DNA from: Salmonella bongori NCTC 12419
GTDB taxonomy: Bacteria; Pseudomonadota; Gammaproteobacteria; Enterobacterales; Enterobacteriaceae
DNA: 64,000 nucleotides
Assembly: GCF_000252995.1 (NCBI RefSeq)
Contig: NC_015761.1
Coordinates: forward strand, 1,674,001-1,738,000
Reading direction: 5' to 3'
Shown here: positions 42,549 through 50,637 of the stretch, one piece after another
Numbering within the stretch: the stretch's first letter is position 1
Layout of the letters: each line of letters opens with the position of its first letter
Program-made: the position numbers and the translations under genes
Notes under the pieces: generated by a model
What the model was told of the DNA's origin: nothing
Databases searched by the model: none
The model's input: only the letters and a program-made list of their open reading frames with translations

Positions 42549-43718
42549 TTATTGCCCGTCCAGTCCGCGAATAGGTTTAATCGTCGACCATGCCCGGCAG
42601 GAAGGACAGTGCCAGTACAGCGTGTAGGCGGTAAAACCGCATTTCTGACAACGATACCGCGGCTTACTGCGCACCTGCTCGCCAACCATGTCGCGCAGGA
42701 CCATCAGACTCTCTTTCGCTCGCCCTTCTTCCGCTTCATTGAGATGGTAATCCATTAACTTATGGAAGACCCGCATGGTGGGATGCCGCTGTAACTGACG
42801 AGTAATATAGATTTGGGCGGCGTCACTACCTTCGCGCGCTTCCAGAATATCGGCCAACATTAACTCAGCGCCGGCACCAGTATTCTCCTCAACGGCGCGG
42901 CGTAAAAATTCCGCCCACTCGGCATTTTTACCGAGCTGTTGATAGCAGGTTTGCAACATCTCCAGCGTTTCGCTGACCAACTCTTTATCCTGGACGATAA
43001 CACGCTGCAGGCTTTCGACCGCTTTGGCGTAATCCCCTTTTGCCATATAGACGCGTCCCATCATGATCGATACCCGGGCGCTATTTTTATCTGCAGCGGC
43101 GCCTTTTTTCAGTAACGTCATCGCGCGATCCATATCGTCGTTTCCCATCTGCTGTAAAGCGAGTTCACAGTAGAAATGGGCGATTTCGATACGTTGCTTA
43201 TCTTTTCCCAACTTCACCAATCGTTCTGCCACTTCAATCGCTTTTTGCCAGTCGCTGGTAAGCTGATAGATTTGCAAAAGTTGTTGCAATGCACCTACGC
43301 GAAACTCCGTTTCGTCGGTAAGCTGGTTAAACATATCTTCTGCGCGATCATATAAACCGGCGGCCATATAGTCGCGTCCCAGTTGCTGAACGGCCAGCAA
43401 CCGCTGTTCGTAGGTCAACGAGGCGCTTTCCATCAACGTTTGATGAATACGAATGGCGCGATCGACTTCTCCGCGAGAGCGGAACAAATTGCCGAGGGTA
43501 AGATGAGCCTCAACGGTGCCAGTATCCTCTTTGAGCATATCAAGGAACAGATCCACCGCTTTATCTTGTTGGTTACTCAGCAGGAAATTAACCCCTGCGA
43601 CATAATCGCGCGACAGGCGGTTAGCTTCATCCTGTTTTGTTTGTTGCGCACTTCTGCGACCCATATACCACCCATAGGCAGCGGCTACAGGCAACAGCAG
43701 AAATAACAACTCCAACAT
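42549..43718 (-). CDS. lapB: LPS assembly protein B (LapB/YciM)
   Basis: Inner-membrane regulator that directs FtsH proteolysis of LpxC and thereby balances lipopolysaccharide and phospholipid synthesis. The 389-residue protein has one N-terminal membrane anchor (LELLFLLLPVAAAYGWYMG), then TPR repeats over most of its length (EAHLTLGNLFRSRGEVDRAI), and a C-terminal rubredoxin-like zinc domain with CxxC pairs in YRCQKCGF and HCPSCRAW. It is 6 bp after lapA and upstream of pyrF. Confidence 0.96.
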   Translation of the reverse strand: MLELLFLLLPVAAAYGWYMGRRSAQQTKQDEANRLSRDYVAGVNFLLSNQQDKAVDLFLDMLKEDTGTVEAHLTLGNLFRSRGEVDRAIRIHQTLMESASLTYEQRLLAVQQLGRDYMAAGLYDRAEDMFNQLTDETEFRVGALQQLLQIYQLTSDWQKAIEVAERLVKLGKDKQRIEIAHFYCELALQQMGNDDMDRAMTLLKKGAAADKNSARVSIMMGRVYMAKGDYAKAVESLQRVIVQDKELVSETLEMLQTCYQQLGKNAEWAEFLRRAVEENTGAGAELMLADILEAREGSDAAQIYITRQLQRHPTMRVFHKLMDYHLNEAEEGRAKESLMVLRDMVGEQVRSKPRYRCQKCGFTAYTLYWHCPSCRAWSTIKPIRGLDGQ

Positions 43719-43724
43719 ATATAA

Positions 43725-44033
43725 TTATTCCTTTACAACCGACGAATCGGTAGTGACCGCAACGTCGGTTACTGGCGAGAGCTTGTTTTCCAGTCGTTTA
43801 ATTTTACGTTCGGCGCGGGCAAGGGAAACGCGGACCCGAAGCCAGAACAGCCCGCAAATCAGCCAGCCAATCGCAAAACCGGCGGCGAACAGCACAGCAA
43901 GTAACGTGGAGATACGATACTCCCCTTGCGCCAGCAGGTAGTTAAACGTCACCTGTTGATCATTTTGCGCGCCCAGTGTCACTGAAATAACAAAAATCGC
44001 CAATACCAGTAAGAAAATGAGTAGATATTTCAC
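43725..44033 (-). CDS. lapA: LPS assembly protein A (LapA/YciS)
   Basis: 102-residue inner-membrane protein with two N-terminal transmembrane helices (YLLIFLLVLAIFVISVTLGA and LLAVLFAAGFAIGWLICGLFW) and a basic coiled-coil tail (SLARAERKIKRLENKLS). It is a partner of LapB in LpxC control and heads the operon. In E. coli lapAB has a heat-shock promoter; I did not identify one here with confidence. Confidence 0.95.
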   Translation of the reverse strand: MKYLLIFLLVLAIFVISVTLGAQNDQQVTFNYLLAQGEYRISTLLAVLFAAGFAIGWLICGLFWLRVRVSLARAERKIKRLENKLSPVTDVAVTTDSSVVKE

Positions 44034-44182
44034 ATTACTTCCCGTTATGTGGTTTGCGCGAATAAATCGTGTCCAACTTACCGCATCCAGCCTTCTAAAT
44101 TACCATTTTCACGCCTCGCGCGAAATGAAAAAGCGCCCGCCATCAGATGATTTAAGGGCAACTGGCAGAAAATCAACCATTG

Positions 44183-44947
44183 TCAGCCTTCCTGCTCCCG
44201 CTCAGCAATTTCTTGCGTTTCCTCACGAGGCGGCGTAAGCGGACCGCAAATTCGCTGCGCCAGCCAGGTCGCCAGGGTGACTAATAGCCAGGAGATAAGC
44301 GTCGCGACAACTAAATCTCGCGGCCAGTGCATTCCCAGAAGCAAGCGGCTCCCCATTACGCCAGTCGCCCAGACTAACAAAAACGCGATAGTGAAAGTAC
44401 GTCTGCGCGGCCATAACAGCCCCACGGCCAAAAGCGCCCAGCTTGCTGCAAACATGGTGTGTCCGGAGGGAAATGCAAAGCCCGTCTCTTTTTGCCAGTG
44501 CTGGCGCAGAAAAACGGGAATATCCTGTTGCCCGGACAGTTGCTCTTTCACTAAATGCCCGCGTTCTGTACGCTTTAAAGTGTAGAACTCATCGACGGGA
44601 ATATGGTGCGTTTTTTCAAGCCAGACGACAAATGGCCGCGGCTCCTGTACCCGTTCTTTTACCCATGACTTCACGCCTTGCCCAACGATAATTGCCCCGC
44701 CGAGAATCGCAAAAAGCATCATGGCGGCGCGCAAACGAAATCGCAGACACCATAAGAACCATCCACAAAGGATCACATGCGTGATAACGCCCCAGGGTCG
44801 GGTTACGGTTTCTGTTATCCAGAATAACGTTTTCAGCCACCAGACCTGATATCCGGGTTGCCACTGCCAGCCTGATATCCATACGGCGAGTGGCATGATT
44901 AGCAACAGAGCGGCGCCTGCCGCGGTGCGCCTGGCAATTGAAAGCAT
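44183..44947 (-). CDS. pgpB: Phosphatidylglycerophosphatase B / undecaprenyl-PP phosphatase PgpB
   Basis: Inner-membrane PAP2-family phosphatase acting on phosphatidylglycerol phosphate and undecaprenyl pyrophosphate. From the ATG at 44947 (MLSIARRTAAG) it is 254 residues as in E. coli. The three catalytic motifs are present: KERVQEPRPF, FPSGHTM and SRLLLGMHWPRDLV. Six hydrophobic helices are visible. Minus strand, divergent from ribA. Confidence 0.95.
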   Translation of the reverse strand: MLSIARRTAAGAALLLIMPLAVWISGWQWQPGYQVWWLKTLFWITETVTRPWGVITHVILCGWFLWCLRFRLRAAMMLFAILGGAIIVGQGVKSWVKERVQEPRPFVVWLEKTHHIPVDEFYTLKRTERGHLVKEQLSGQQDIPVFLRQHWQKETGFAFPSGHTMFAASWALLAVGLLWPRRRTFTIAFLLVWATGVMGSRLLLGMHWPRDLVVATLISWLLVTLATWLAQRICGPLTPPREETQEIAEREQEG

Positions 44948-45142
44948 GGATTCTCCTTTTATGAGTAAGTACCACAATCATAACTGAAAATTCTCGCCGG
45001 GCTGGAAAATTGACAAATTTGTGCCATTCCTGAGCAATTACGTAGTAGTGATTAGGTGATGTCCGCCGCCTTATGGCAAAATAGCGTGATACAGGCCAAC
45101 AGGCGATGACACCGCAGGCGTCAGCATAATCTGGAGAAATAC

Positions 45143-45733
45143 ATGCAGCTTAAACGTGTGGCAGAAGCCAAACTGCCAACCCCATTGGGTGACTTTCTGA
45201 TGGTGGGATTTGAAGAATTGGCAACCGGACACGACCATGCCGCGCTGGTTTTTGGCGACATTTCAGGTAAAACGCCGGTACTGGCTCGCGTTCATTCCGA
45301 ATGTCTTACCGGAGACGCGCTTTTTAGTCTGCGCTGTGATTGCGGTTTTCAACTGGAAGCCGCGCTGACGCATATTGCGGAGGAAGGACGCGGTATCCTG
45401 ATTTATCACCGCCAGGAAGGCCGCAATATCGGTCTGCTTAATAAAATTCGCGCCTATGCATTACAGGATCAAGGCTATGACACTGTGGAAGCCAATCATC
45501 AGCTCGGTTTTGCCGCGGATGAACGTGATTTCACCTTGTGCGCGGATATGTTCAAGTTACTTGGCGTAGATGAAGTCCGCCTGCTGACCAATAACCCGAA
45601 AAAAGTCGAAATTCTGACCGAAGCGGGAATTAATATTGTCGAACGCGTTCCACTTATTGTTGGCCGTAATCCTAATAATGAGCATTATCTGGATACTAAA
45701 GCCGCCAAAATGGGCCACTTACTCAGCAAGTAA
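45143..45733 (+). CDS. ribA: GTP cyclohydrolase II
   Basis: First committed enzyme of riboflavin synthesis from GTP. The 196-residue protein has the zinc cysteines in ECLTGDALFSLRCDCGFQ, the catalytic/GTP motif GRGILIYHRQEGRNIGL, and the C-terminal LTNNPKKVEIL. Ribosome-binding site GGAG. A SoxRS-responsive gene in E. coli, as is acnA beside it, which converges on it here. Confidence 0.97.
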   Translation: MQLKRVAEAKLPTPLGDFLMVGFEELATGHDHAALVFGDISGKTPVLARVHSECLTGDALFSLRCDCGFQLEAALTHIAEEGRGILIYHRQEGRNIGLLNKIRAYALQDQGYDTVEANHQLGFAADERDFTLCADMFKLLGVDEVRLLTNNPKKVEILTEAGINIVERVPLIVGRNPNNEHYLDTKAAKMGHLLSK

Positions 45734-45799
45734 ACGTCCGTTCATTAGCGCGGGCCTGCCGATAACCAGCTGGCCCGCTAACCAATACGCCATCGATTC

Positions 45800-48475
45800 T
45801 TAGTTCAGCATATTTCTTATGACATAGTGCAATATGCCGTCATTTCGGTAATAAGTCAGCTCGGTTGCGGTATCAATACGGCAGTGGCACACCACTGTTT
45901 CTTTACTGCCGTCCGGTCTCGTCAACGTCACCGGGATAGTCGCGCCAGGGCTCAGATTTTGCAAATCTGCAATATCAATGACCTCTTCTCCAGTCAGTCC
46001 CAACGTTTTACGCGTTACGCCCTGAGGGAATTCCAGCGGCAGAATCCCCATTCCGATCAGGTTTGAGCGATGGATACGTTCGAACGACTCGGCGATCACG
46101 ACGCGGATACCTAACAGCCTCGGCCCTTTTGCCGCCCAGTCACGGCTCGATCCCGACCCATACTCTTTCCCTGCAATCACTGCCAGCGGCGTTTTTTCTT
46201 GCTGGTAAAGCATTGCGGCATCATAAATCGACATCGCTTCCGTGCCCGGCAAATGTCGCGTCATTCCACCTTCGACGCCAGGCAGCATTTCGTTGCGGAT
46301 ACGGATATTGGCAAACGTACCGCGCATCATCACTTCATGGTTGCCGCGCCGTGAACCATAGGAGTTAAAATCCTTCCGCTCAACGCCATGGTTTTGCAGA
46401 TAACGCCCGGCGGGACTGTCCGGCTTAATACTACCAGCCGGAGAAATATGGTCGGTCGTCACCGAATCCCCCAGCATCGCCAGGATACGCGCACCATGGA
46501 TATCTTTAACGGGCGCAGGCTGGGCCTGCATCTCATCAAAGAAAGGCGACAGGCGAATATAGGTTGAATCCGACTGCCAGCCGTAGGTATCGGACGACTC
46601 AACCTGAATGGATTTCCACTCCTCCGTGCCCTCAAACACTTCCGCATACTCTTTGCGGAACATATCCGAAGATACCAGTTCAACGGCGCGGGCAATTTCC
46701 TGCGCTGAAGGCCAGATATCCTTCAGGTATACCGGTTCGCCTTTACGATCGTACCCCAACGGGTCTGTCGCGAGGTTAATATTCATGTTTCCGGCCAGCG
46801 CATACGCGACAACCAGCGGCGGCGACGCCAGCCAGTTCGTTTTCACCAGCGGATGGATACGGCCTTCAAAATTCCGGTTGCCGGAAAGCACGGCCCCGAC
46901 TGTCAGATCGCCTTTTTTAATCGCGGTCTCAATAGGCTCGGGCAGCGGACCGGAGTTACCGATACAGGTTGTACAGCCATAGCCGACAAGATTAAAACCA
47001 AGTTCGTCCAGATAAGGCGTAAGTTTGGCCTGCGCCAGGTAGTCAGAAACCACTTTTGAACCCGGCGCCAGGGAAGCCTTAACCCATGGCTGACGCTTCA
47101 ACCCCAGCGTTACCGCCTTTTTAGCCAGCAAGCCCGCCGCCATCAGCACGCTGGGATTCGAGGTATTGGTACAGGAGGTGATCGCGGCAATCACCACGGC
47201 GCCATCGGGGAGCTGATAGGGCTGCCCGTTCATCGTATAGTCCACTGGCTGGCGATCTTTCTGCGCAATATTCAACTCCAGCTCAGCGCTGGCGGCAAAA
47301 GCTTTTGGTACATCGCCCAACGCCACGCGGTCCTGTGGGCGTTTCGGACCGGCCAGACTGGCTTCAACGTCGCCCATATCCAGTTCCAGCGTACTGGTAA
47401 ACACCGGTTCGTCACCGGGATTGCGCCACATCCCCTGGGCTTTTGCATAAGTTTCGACCAGCTCGACCAAATCGTCACTGCGTCCGCTTAAACGCATATA
47501 TTCCAGAGTAATGGCGTCGATGGGGAAGAATCCACAGGTTGCGCCATATTCCGGCGACATATTGGCAATAGTCGCGCGGTCCGCCAGCGGCAGAGAATCC
47601 AGACCATCGCCATAAAATTCAACAAATTTACCCACGACGCCATGCTTACGCAGCATTTGCGTGACGGTCAGCACCAGGTCAGTGGCGGTGATCCCCTCCC
47701 GGAGTTTACCGGTTAATTTAAAGCCAACGACATCCGGAATAAGCATCGATACGGGCTGACCGAGCATCGCCGCCTCCGCCTCGATACCGCCCACGCCCCA
47801 TCCCAATACGCCAAGGCCATTAATCATGGTCGTATGCGAATCAGTACCTACCAAAGAGTCCGGGTAGGCAACCCATTCTCCATCCTGCAATTCACTCCAG
47901 ACAGCTTTGCCCAGGTATTCCAGGTTAACCTGATGGCAAATACCGGTTCCGGGCGGCACAACGCTAAAACGACTGAAGGCTTGCTGCCCCCATTTCAGGA
48001 ACATGTAACGCTCATGGTTACGCTCCATTTCCAGCCGCACGTTTTCTTCAAACGCATCGTCATCGCCAAAGTGATCGACTGTGACGGAATGGTCAATAAC
48101 CAAATCGACCGGCGACAAGGGGTTCACTTTCGCCGTATCGCCGCCGAGACGTTTAACGGCTTCACGCATCGCCGCCAAATCGACAACGGCAGGCACGCCG
48201 GTAAAGTCCTGCATCAGAACACGGGCGGGCCGCCAGGCGATTTCCCGATCAGCATGGGCATTTTCAAGCCAGCCGGCCAGCGCCTGAATATCTTCATGCG
48301 TCACGGACTCGCCATCCTGCCAGCGCAACAGGTTTTCCAGTAACACTTTAAGTGATTTGGGCAAACGGGTGATATCGCCCAGGGATTTGGCAGCCAGTGG
48401 CAGACTGTAGTAATGATACGTTTTATCTTTGGCCTGCAATGTATCCTTACTGGCTTCTCGTAGGGTTGACGACAT
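45800..48475 (-). CDS. acnA: Aconitate hydratase A
   Basis: [4Fe-4S] aconitase of the TCA and glyoxylate cycles; AcnA is the stress-resistant isoform in enteric bacteria. 891 residues, same as E. coli. The cluster cysteines lie in AITSCTNTSNP and in GYGCTTCIGNSG. Other motifs are VGTDSHTTMINGLGVLGWGVGG and the swivel-domain GKEYGSGSSRDWAAKG. Monocistronic, minus strand; upstream lie small-protein genes on the same strand. Confidence 0.97.
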   Translation of the reverse strand: MSSTLREASKDTLQAKDKTYHYYSLPLAAKSLGDITRLPKSLKVLLENLLRWQDGESVTHEDIQALAGWLENAHADREIAWRPARVLMQDFTGVPAVVDLAAMREAVKRLGGDTAKVNPLSPVDLVIDHSVTVDHFGDDDAFEENVRLEMERNHERYMFLKWGQQAFSRFSVVPPGTGICHQVNLEYLGKAVWSELQDGEWVAYPDSLVGTDSHTTMINGLGVLGWGVGGIEAEAAMLGQPVSMLIPDVVGFKLTGKLREGITATDLVLTVTQMLRKHGVVGKFVEFYGDGLDSLPLADRATIANMSPEYGATCGFFPIDAITLEYMRLSGRSDDLVELVETYAKAQGMWRNPGDEPVFTSTLELDMGDVEASLAGPKRPQDRVALGDVPKAFAASAELELNIAQKDRQPVDYTMNGQPYQLPDGAVVIAAITSCTNTSNPSVLMAAGLLAKKAVTLGLKRQPWVKASLAPGSKVVSDYLAQAKLTPYLDELGFNLVGYGCTTCIGNSGPLPEPIETAIKKGDLTVGAVLSGNRNFEGRIHPLVKTNWLASPPLVVAYALAGNMNINLATDPLGYDRKGEPVYLKDIWPSAQEIARAVELVSSDMFRKEYAEVFEGTEEWKSIQVESSDTYGWQSDSTYIRLSPFFDEMQAQPAPVKDIHGARILAMLGDSVTTDHISPAGSIKPDSPAGRYLQNHGVERKDFNSYGSRRGNHEVMMRGTFANIRIRNEMLPGVEGGMTRHLPGTEAMSIYDAAMLYQQEKTPLAVIAGKEYGSGSSRDWAAKGPRLLGIRVVIAESFERIHRSNLIGMGILPLEFPQGVTRKTLGLTGEEVIDIADLQNLSPGATIPVTLTRPDGSKETVVCHCRIDTATELTYYRNDGILHYVIRNMLN

Positions 48476-48657
48476 AGCTCCTCCTTAAATGACAGGGTTG
48501 CGTTACCCTGATTCTCCACAGGGTTGTATTAAAGATAACACAAACAAAATGTAACGTTTTGATAACAACCCAAATTGCTAAAAGAGGAGAAACCTGACAA
48601 ACGAGGACATGGTTCGAAAAAGCCCGATAAATGACGCTTTATCGGGCCAGGATAAGG

Positions 48658-48750
48658 TTAGACAGTAATCCAGATAACTTCGGCCCAAAACAGCAGCGAC
48701 AATACAAACGCTCCGGTCCATGACCAATATTTTATATTTGACGTTAACAT
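48658..48750 (-). CDS. ymiC: Small membrane protein YmiC
   Basis: 30-codon gene on the minus strand (MLTSNIKYWSWTGAF, then a hydrophobic stretch ending EVIWITV). It resembles E. coli YmiC, a roughly 31-residue single-helix membrane protein found in acnA upstream DNA, as I recall it. It lies between yciX and acnA. Function unknown. No strong ribosome-binding site is seen. Confidence 0.65.
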   Translation of the reverse strand: MLTSNIKYWSWTGAFVLSLLFWAEVIWITV

Positions 48751-48862
48751 AGGCGACACCAACTGTGTTTAATCCATACTGAGGGGCGCTCAGTACACGG
48801 TTGCTGCGGTGTAATAAGAACGCGTTAATAAGAAAAATGTAACGCGAATAAAAAGACGAATA

Positions 48863-49024
48863 TTATTTTTGTGATTCGTCGTCAGCGAGGGCATCAATAA
48901 ACGCCCGTTGCGACGGCGTAAGCTTCCAGTTTTGCGGAACGGTCCGGAATACCTTCGTATCAGAGTCTTTCTCAACATCGCGAGGTTGAGTCCGGGCCGT
49001 CACGACGTGTTCTTGCTCTGACAT
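48863..49024 (-). CDS. yciX: Small protein YciX
   Basis: 53-residue hydrophilic protein (MSEQEHVVTARTQPRD). The C-terminal half, WKLTPSQRAFIDALADDE, resembles E. coli YciX. It is 8 bp downstream of ymiA on the same strand, so the two probably share a transcript. Function unknown. Confidence 0.7.
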   Translation of the reverse strand: MSEQEHVVTARTQPRDVEKDSDTKVFRTVPQNWKLTPSQRAFIDALADDESQK

Positions 49025-49032
49025 AATAATCA

Positions 49033-49173
49033 CTAACGCCACCAGTGCCAGATAACAAGCGCAACCATTACCCAGAACAGCGCAGAACCCACAAAAACCG
49101 CCAGCCAGGCTTTACGTTTAAGTTCAGGGTCGCGGCGCGGTTCCTGGTTTTCAGAAGGCATTACTAACCTCAT
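49033..49173 (-). CDS. ymiA: Small membrane protein YmiA
   Basis: 46 residues from the ATG at 49173, matching E. coli YmiA almost residue for residue (MRLVMPSENQEPRRDPELKR, then a single transmembrane helix AWLAVFVGSALFWVMVALVI and a WHWWR tail). The open frame extends upstream 15 codons, but the conserved start is this one. Function unknown; membrane location is predicted. Confidence 0.8.
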   Translation of the reverse strand: MRLVMPSENQEPRRDPELKRKAWLAVFVGSALFWVMVALVIWHWWR

Positions 49174-49347
49174 GCTATCGGTATCACTTATCATTTCAGC
49201 ACCAAACAATCGGTACAATTAATCATCAGATGAGACAAATCCTAAATAAACTTTAGTCAAAAATCCAGTCAATTTACGAATCGTTTCCAGTGAATAAATC
49301 AATCTTTTGACTCAATATCACTATTTGGAAAAAGAAATTTGCGGGAC

Positions 49348-49381
49348 GGGTAATTCAACACTATTTTGCTGATAGTTACCC
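49348..49381 (-). terminator. Possible cysB terminator stem-loop
   Basis: Inverted repeat CGGGTAA / TTACCCG separated by a 20-nt loop lies about 70 bp after the cysB stop, within the 279-bp cysB-ymiA gap. U-run is weak. The rest of this gap holds no gene I can support. Confidence 0.3.
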
Positions 49382-49452
49382 GCACTCATTTGGAGGGCAT
49401 TGAAGACAGCGTCTTTTCATCTGACGTACAAATACAACACAAACCCGTCATA

Positions 49453-50427
49453 TTACTTTTCAGGAAGCTTTATATCCTGAAACATCGCCTCAATCTCTTC
49501 ATTAGAACGTAACGCCACTGCCGTATCCACCACATCACGTGTCAAATGTGGCGCAAAACGCTGTATAAAGTCATACATATAGCTGCGTAAAAAGGTGCTA
49601 CGGCGAAAACCAATTTTCGTGGTGCTGTGGCTAAAAATATCGTGCGCGTCAACCCGCACCAGATCGGGATCGGACACCGGATCGACCGCCATGCTGGCAA
49701 TAACCCCAACGCCCAGCCCCAACCTGACATACGTTTTAATCACGTCAGCATCGGTCGCGGTAAAAACAATCTTTGGCGTTAATCCTGCGCGGTTAAAAGC
49801 GGTATCCAGTTCAGAACGGCCGGTAAAGCCGAAGGTATAGGTTACCAGCGGATACTGCGCCAACTCTTCAATGGTGACGGAAGGTTTTGCCGCCAACGGA
49901 TGCTCAGGCGTTACCACTATCGAACGGTTCCAGTGATAGCATGGCAACATCACCAGATCGTCATACAAATGCAACGCTTCCGTGGCTATCGCAAAATCGG
50001 CATTCCCTTTCGAGACCGCTTCCGCGATCTGGGTTGGCGACCCCTGGTGCATATGCAGCGAAACGCGCGGATAACGCTCAATAAAGCCTTTGATCACACC
50101 CGGCAAGGCGTAGCGCGCCTGAGTATGGGTAGTCGCAATATAGAGCGACCCTTTGTCCGGCCAGGTATGTTCACCCGCCACCGACTTAATGGCGTCTACT
50201 TTGGAAAGGACTTCACGCGCAATGCGGATAATCTCCTGGCCTGCGGGCGTCACCTGGGTCAGATGTTTACCGCTACGAGCGAAAATCTGGATGCCTAGCT
50301 CATCTTCCAGCATCCGAACCTGCTTACTAATCCCTGGTTGGGAAGTATACAGCCCCTCAGCGGTAGAGGAGACGTTAAGGTTATGATTAACCACTTCAAC
50401 AATGTAGCGAAGCTGCTGCAATTTCAT
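49453..50427 (-). CDS. cysB: LysR-type regulator CysB
   Basis: Master activator of sulfate assimilation and cysteine synthesis; inducer N-acetylserine, anti-inducers sulfide and thiosulfate. 324 residues. N-terminal LTTR HTH (LKLQQLRYIVEVVNHN, STAEGLYTSQPGISKQVRMLEDEL) and a C-terminal effector domain with YIATTHTQARYALP and the inducer-site TTHTQ residues. Same length as E. coli CysB. The AT-rich DNA between it and the topA terminator carries its promoter. Confidence 0.97.
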   Translation of the reverse strand: MKLQQLRYIVEVVNHNLNVSSTAEGLYTSQPGISKQVRMLEDELGIQIFARSGKHLTQVTPAGQEIIRIAREVLSKVDAIKSVAGEHTWPDKGSLYIATTHTQARYALPGVIKGFIERYPRVSLHMHQGSPTQIAEAVSKGNADFAIATEALHLYDDLVMLPCYHWNRSIVVTPEHPLAAKPSVTIEELAQYPLVTYTFGFTGRSELDTAFNRAGLTPKIVFTATDADVIKTYVRLGLGVGVIASMAVDPVSDPDLVRVDAHDIFSHSTTKIGFRRSTFLRSYMYDFIQRFAPHLTRDVVDTAVALRSNEEIEAMFQDIKLPEK

Positions 50428-50590
50428 AAATACATCACCCAGATTAGCGCCAGTAGGTCATCGTTTATTGGCATACTCCGCAGAGCGGCTAATACGATTT
50501 AATAATAAAAAAGATGTTAACTATAACCACTATATCATTTATATCTGAACTGTATAGCAGGCGCGATAAAATAATAAGGCTGCTATAAAA

Positions 50591-50610
50591 AAGGCCGCTT
50601 ACGCGGCCTT
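50591..50610 (-). terminator. topA terminator
   Basis: Perfect 8-bp stem AAGGCCGC / GCGGCCTT with 4-nt loop and T-runs on both strands. It lies 28 bp after the topA stop and 164 bp before the cysB start. Confidence 0.9.
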
Positions 50611-50637
50611 TTTTACGAATGTAGCGACAGATAGTGG

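Noticed and set aside
44948..45142. FMN riboswitch before ribA
   Set aside because: The 195-bp leader lacks the conserved RFN-box blocks; in enterobacteria that element precedes ribB, not ribA.
45748..45780. Terminator between ribA and acnA
   Set aside because: GCGGGCC / GGCCCGC arms exist, but the loop is long (15 nt) and no T-run follows on either strand. It may be a terminator, but evidence is too weak to list.
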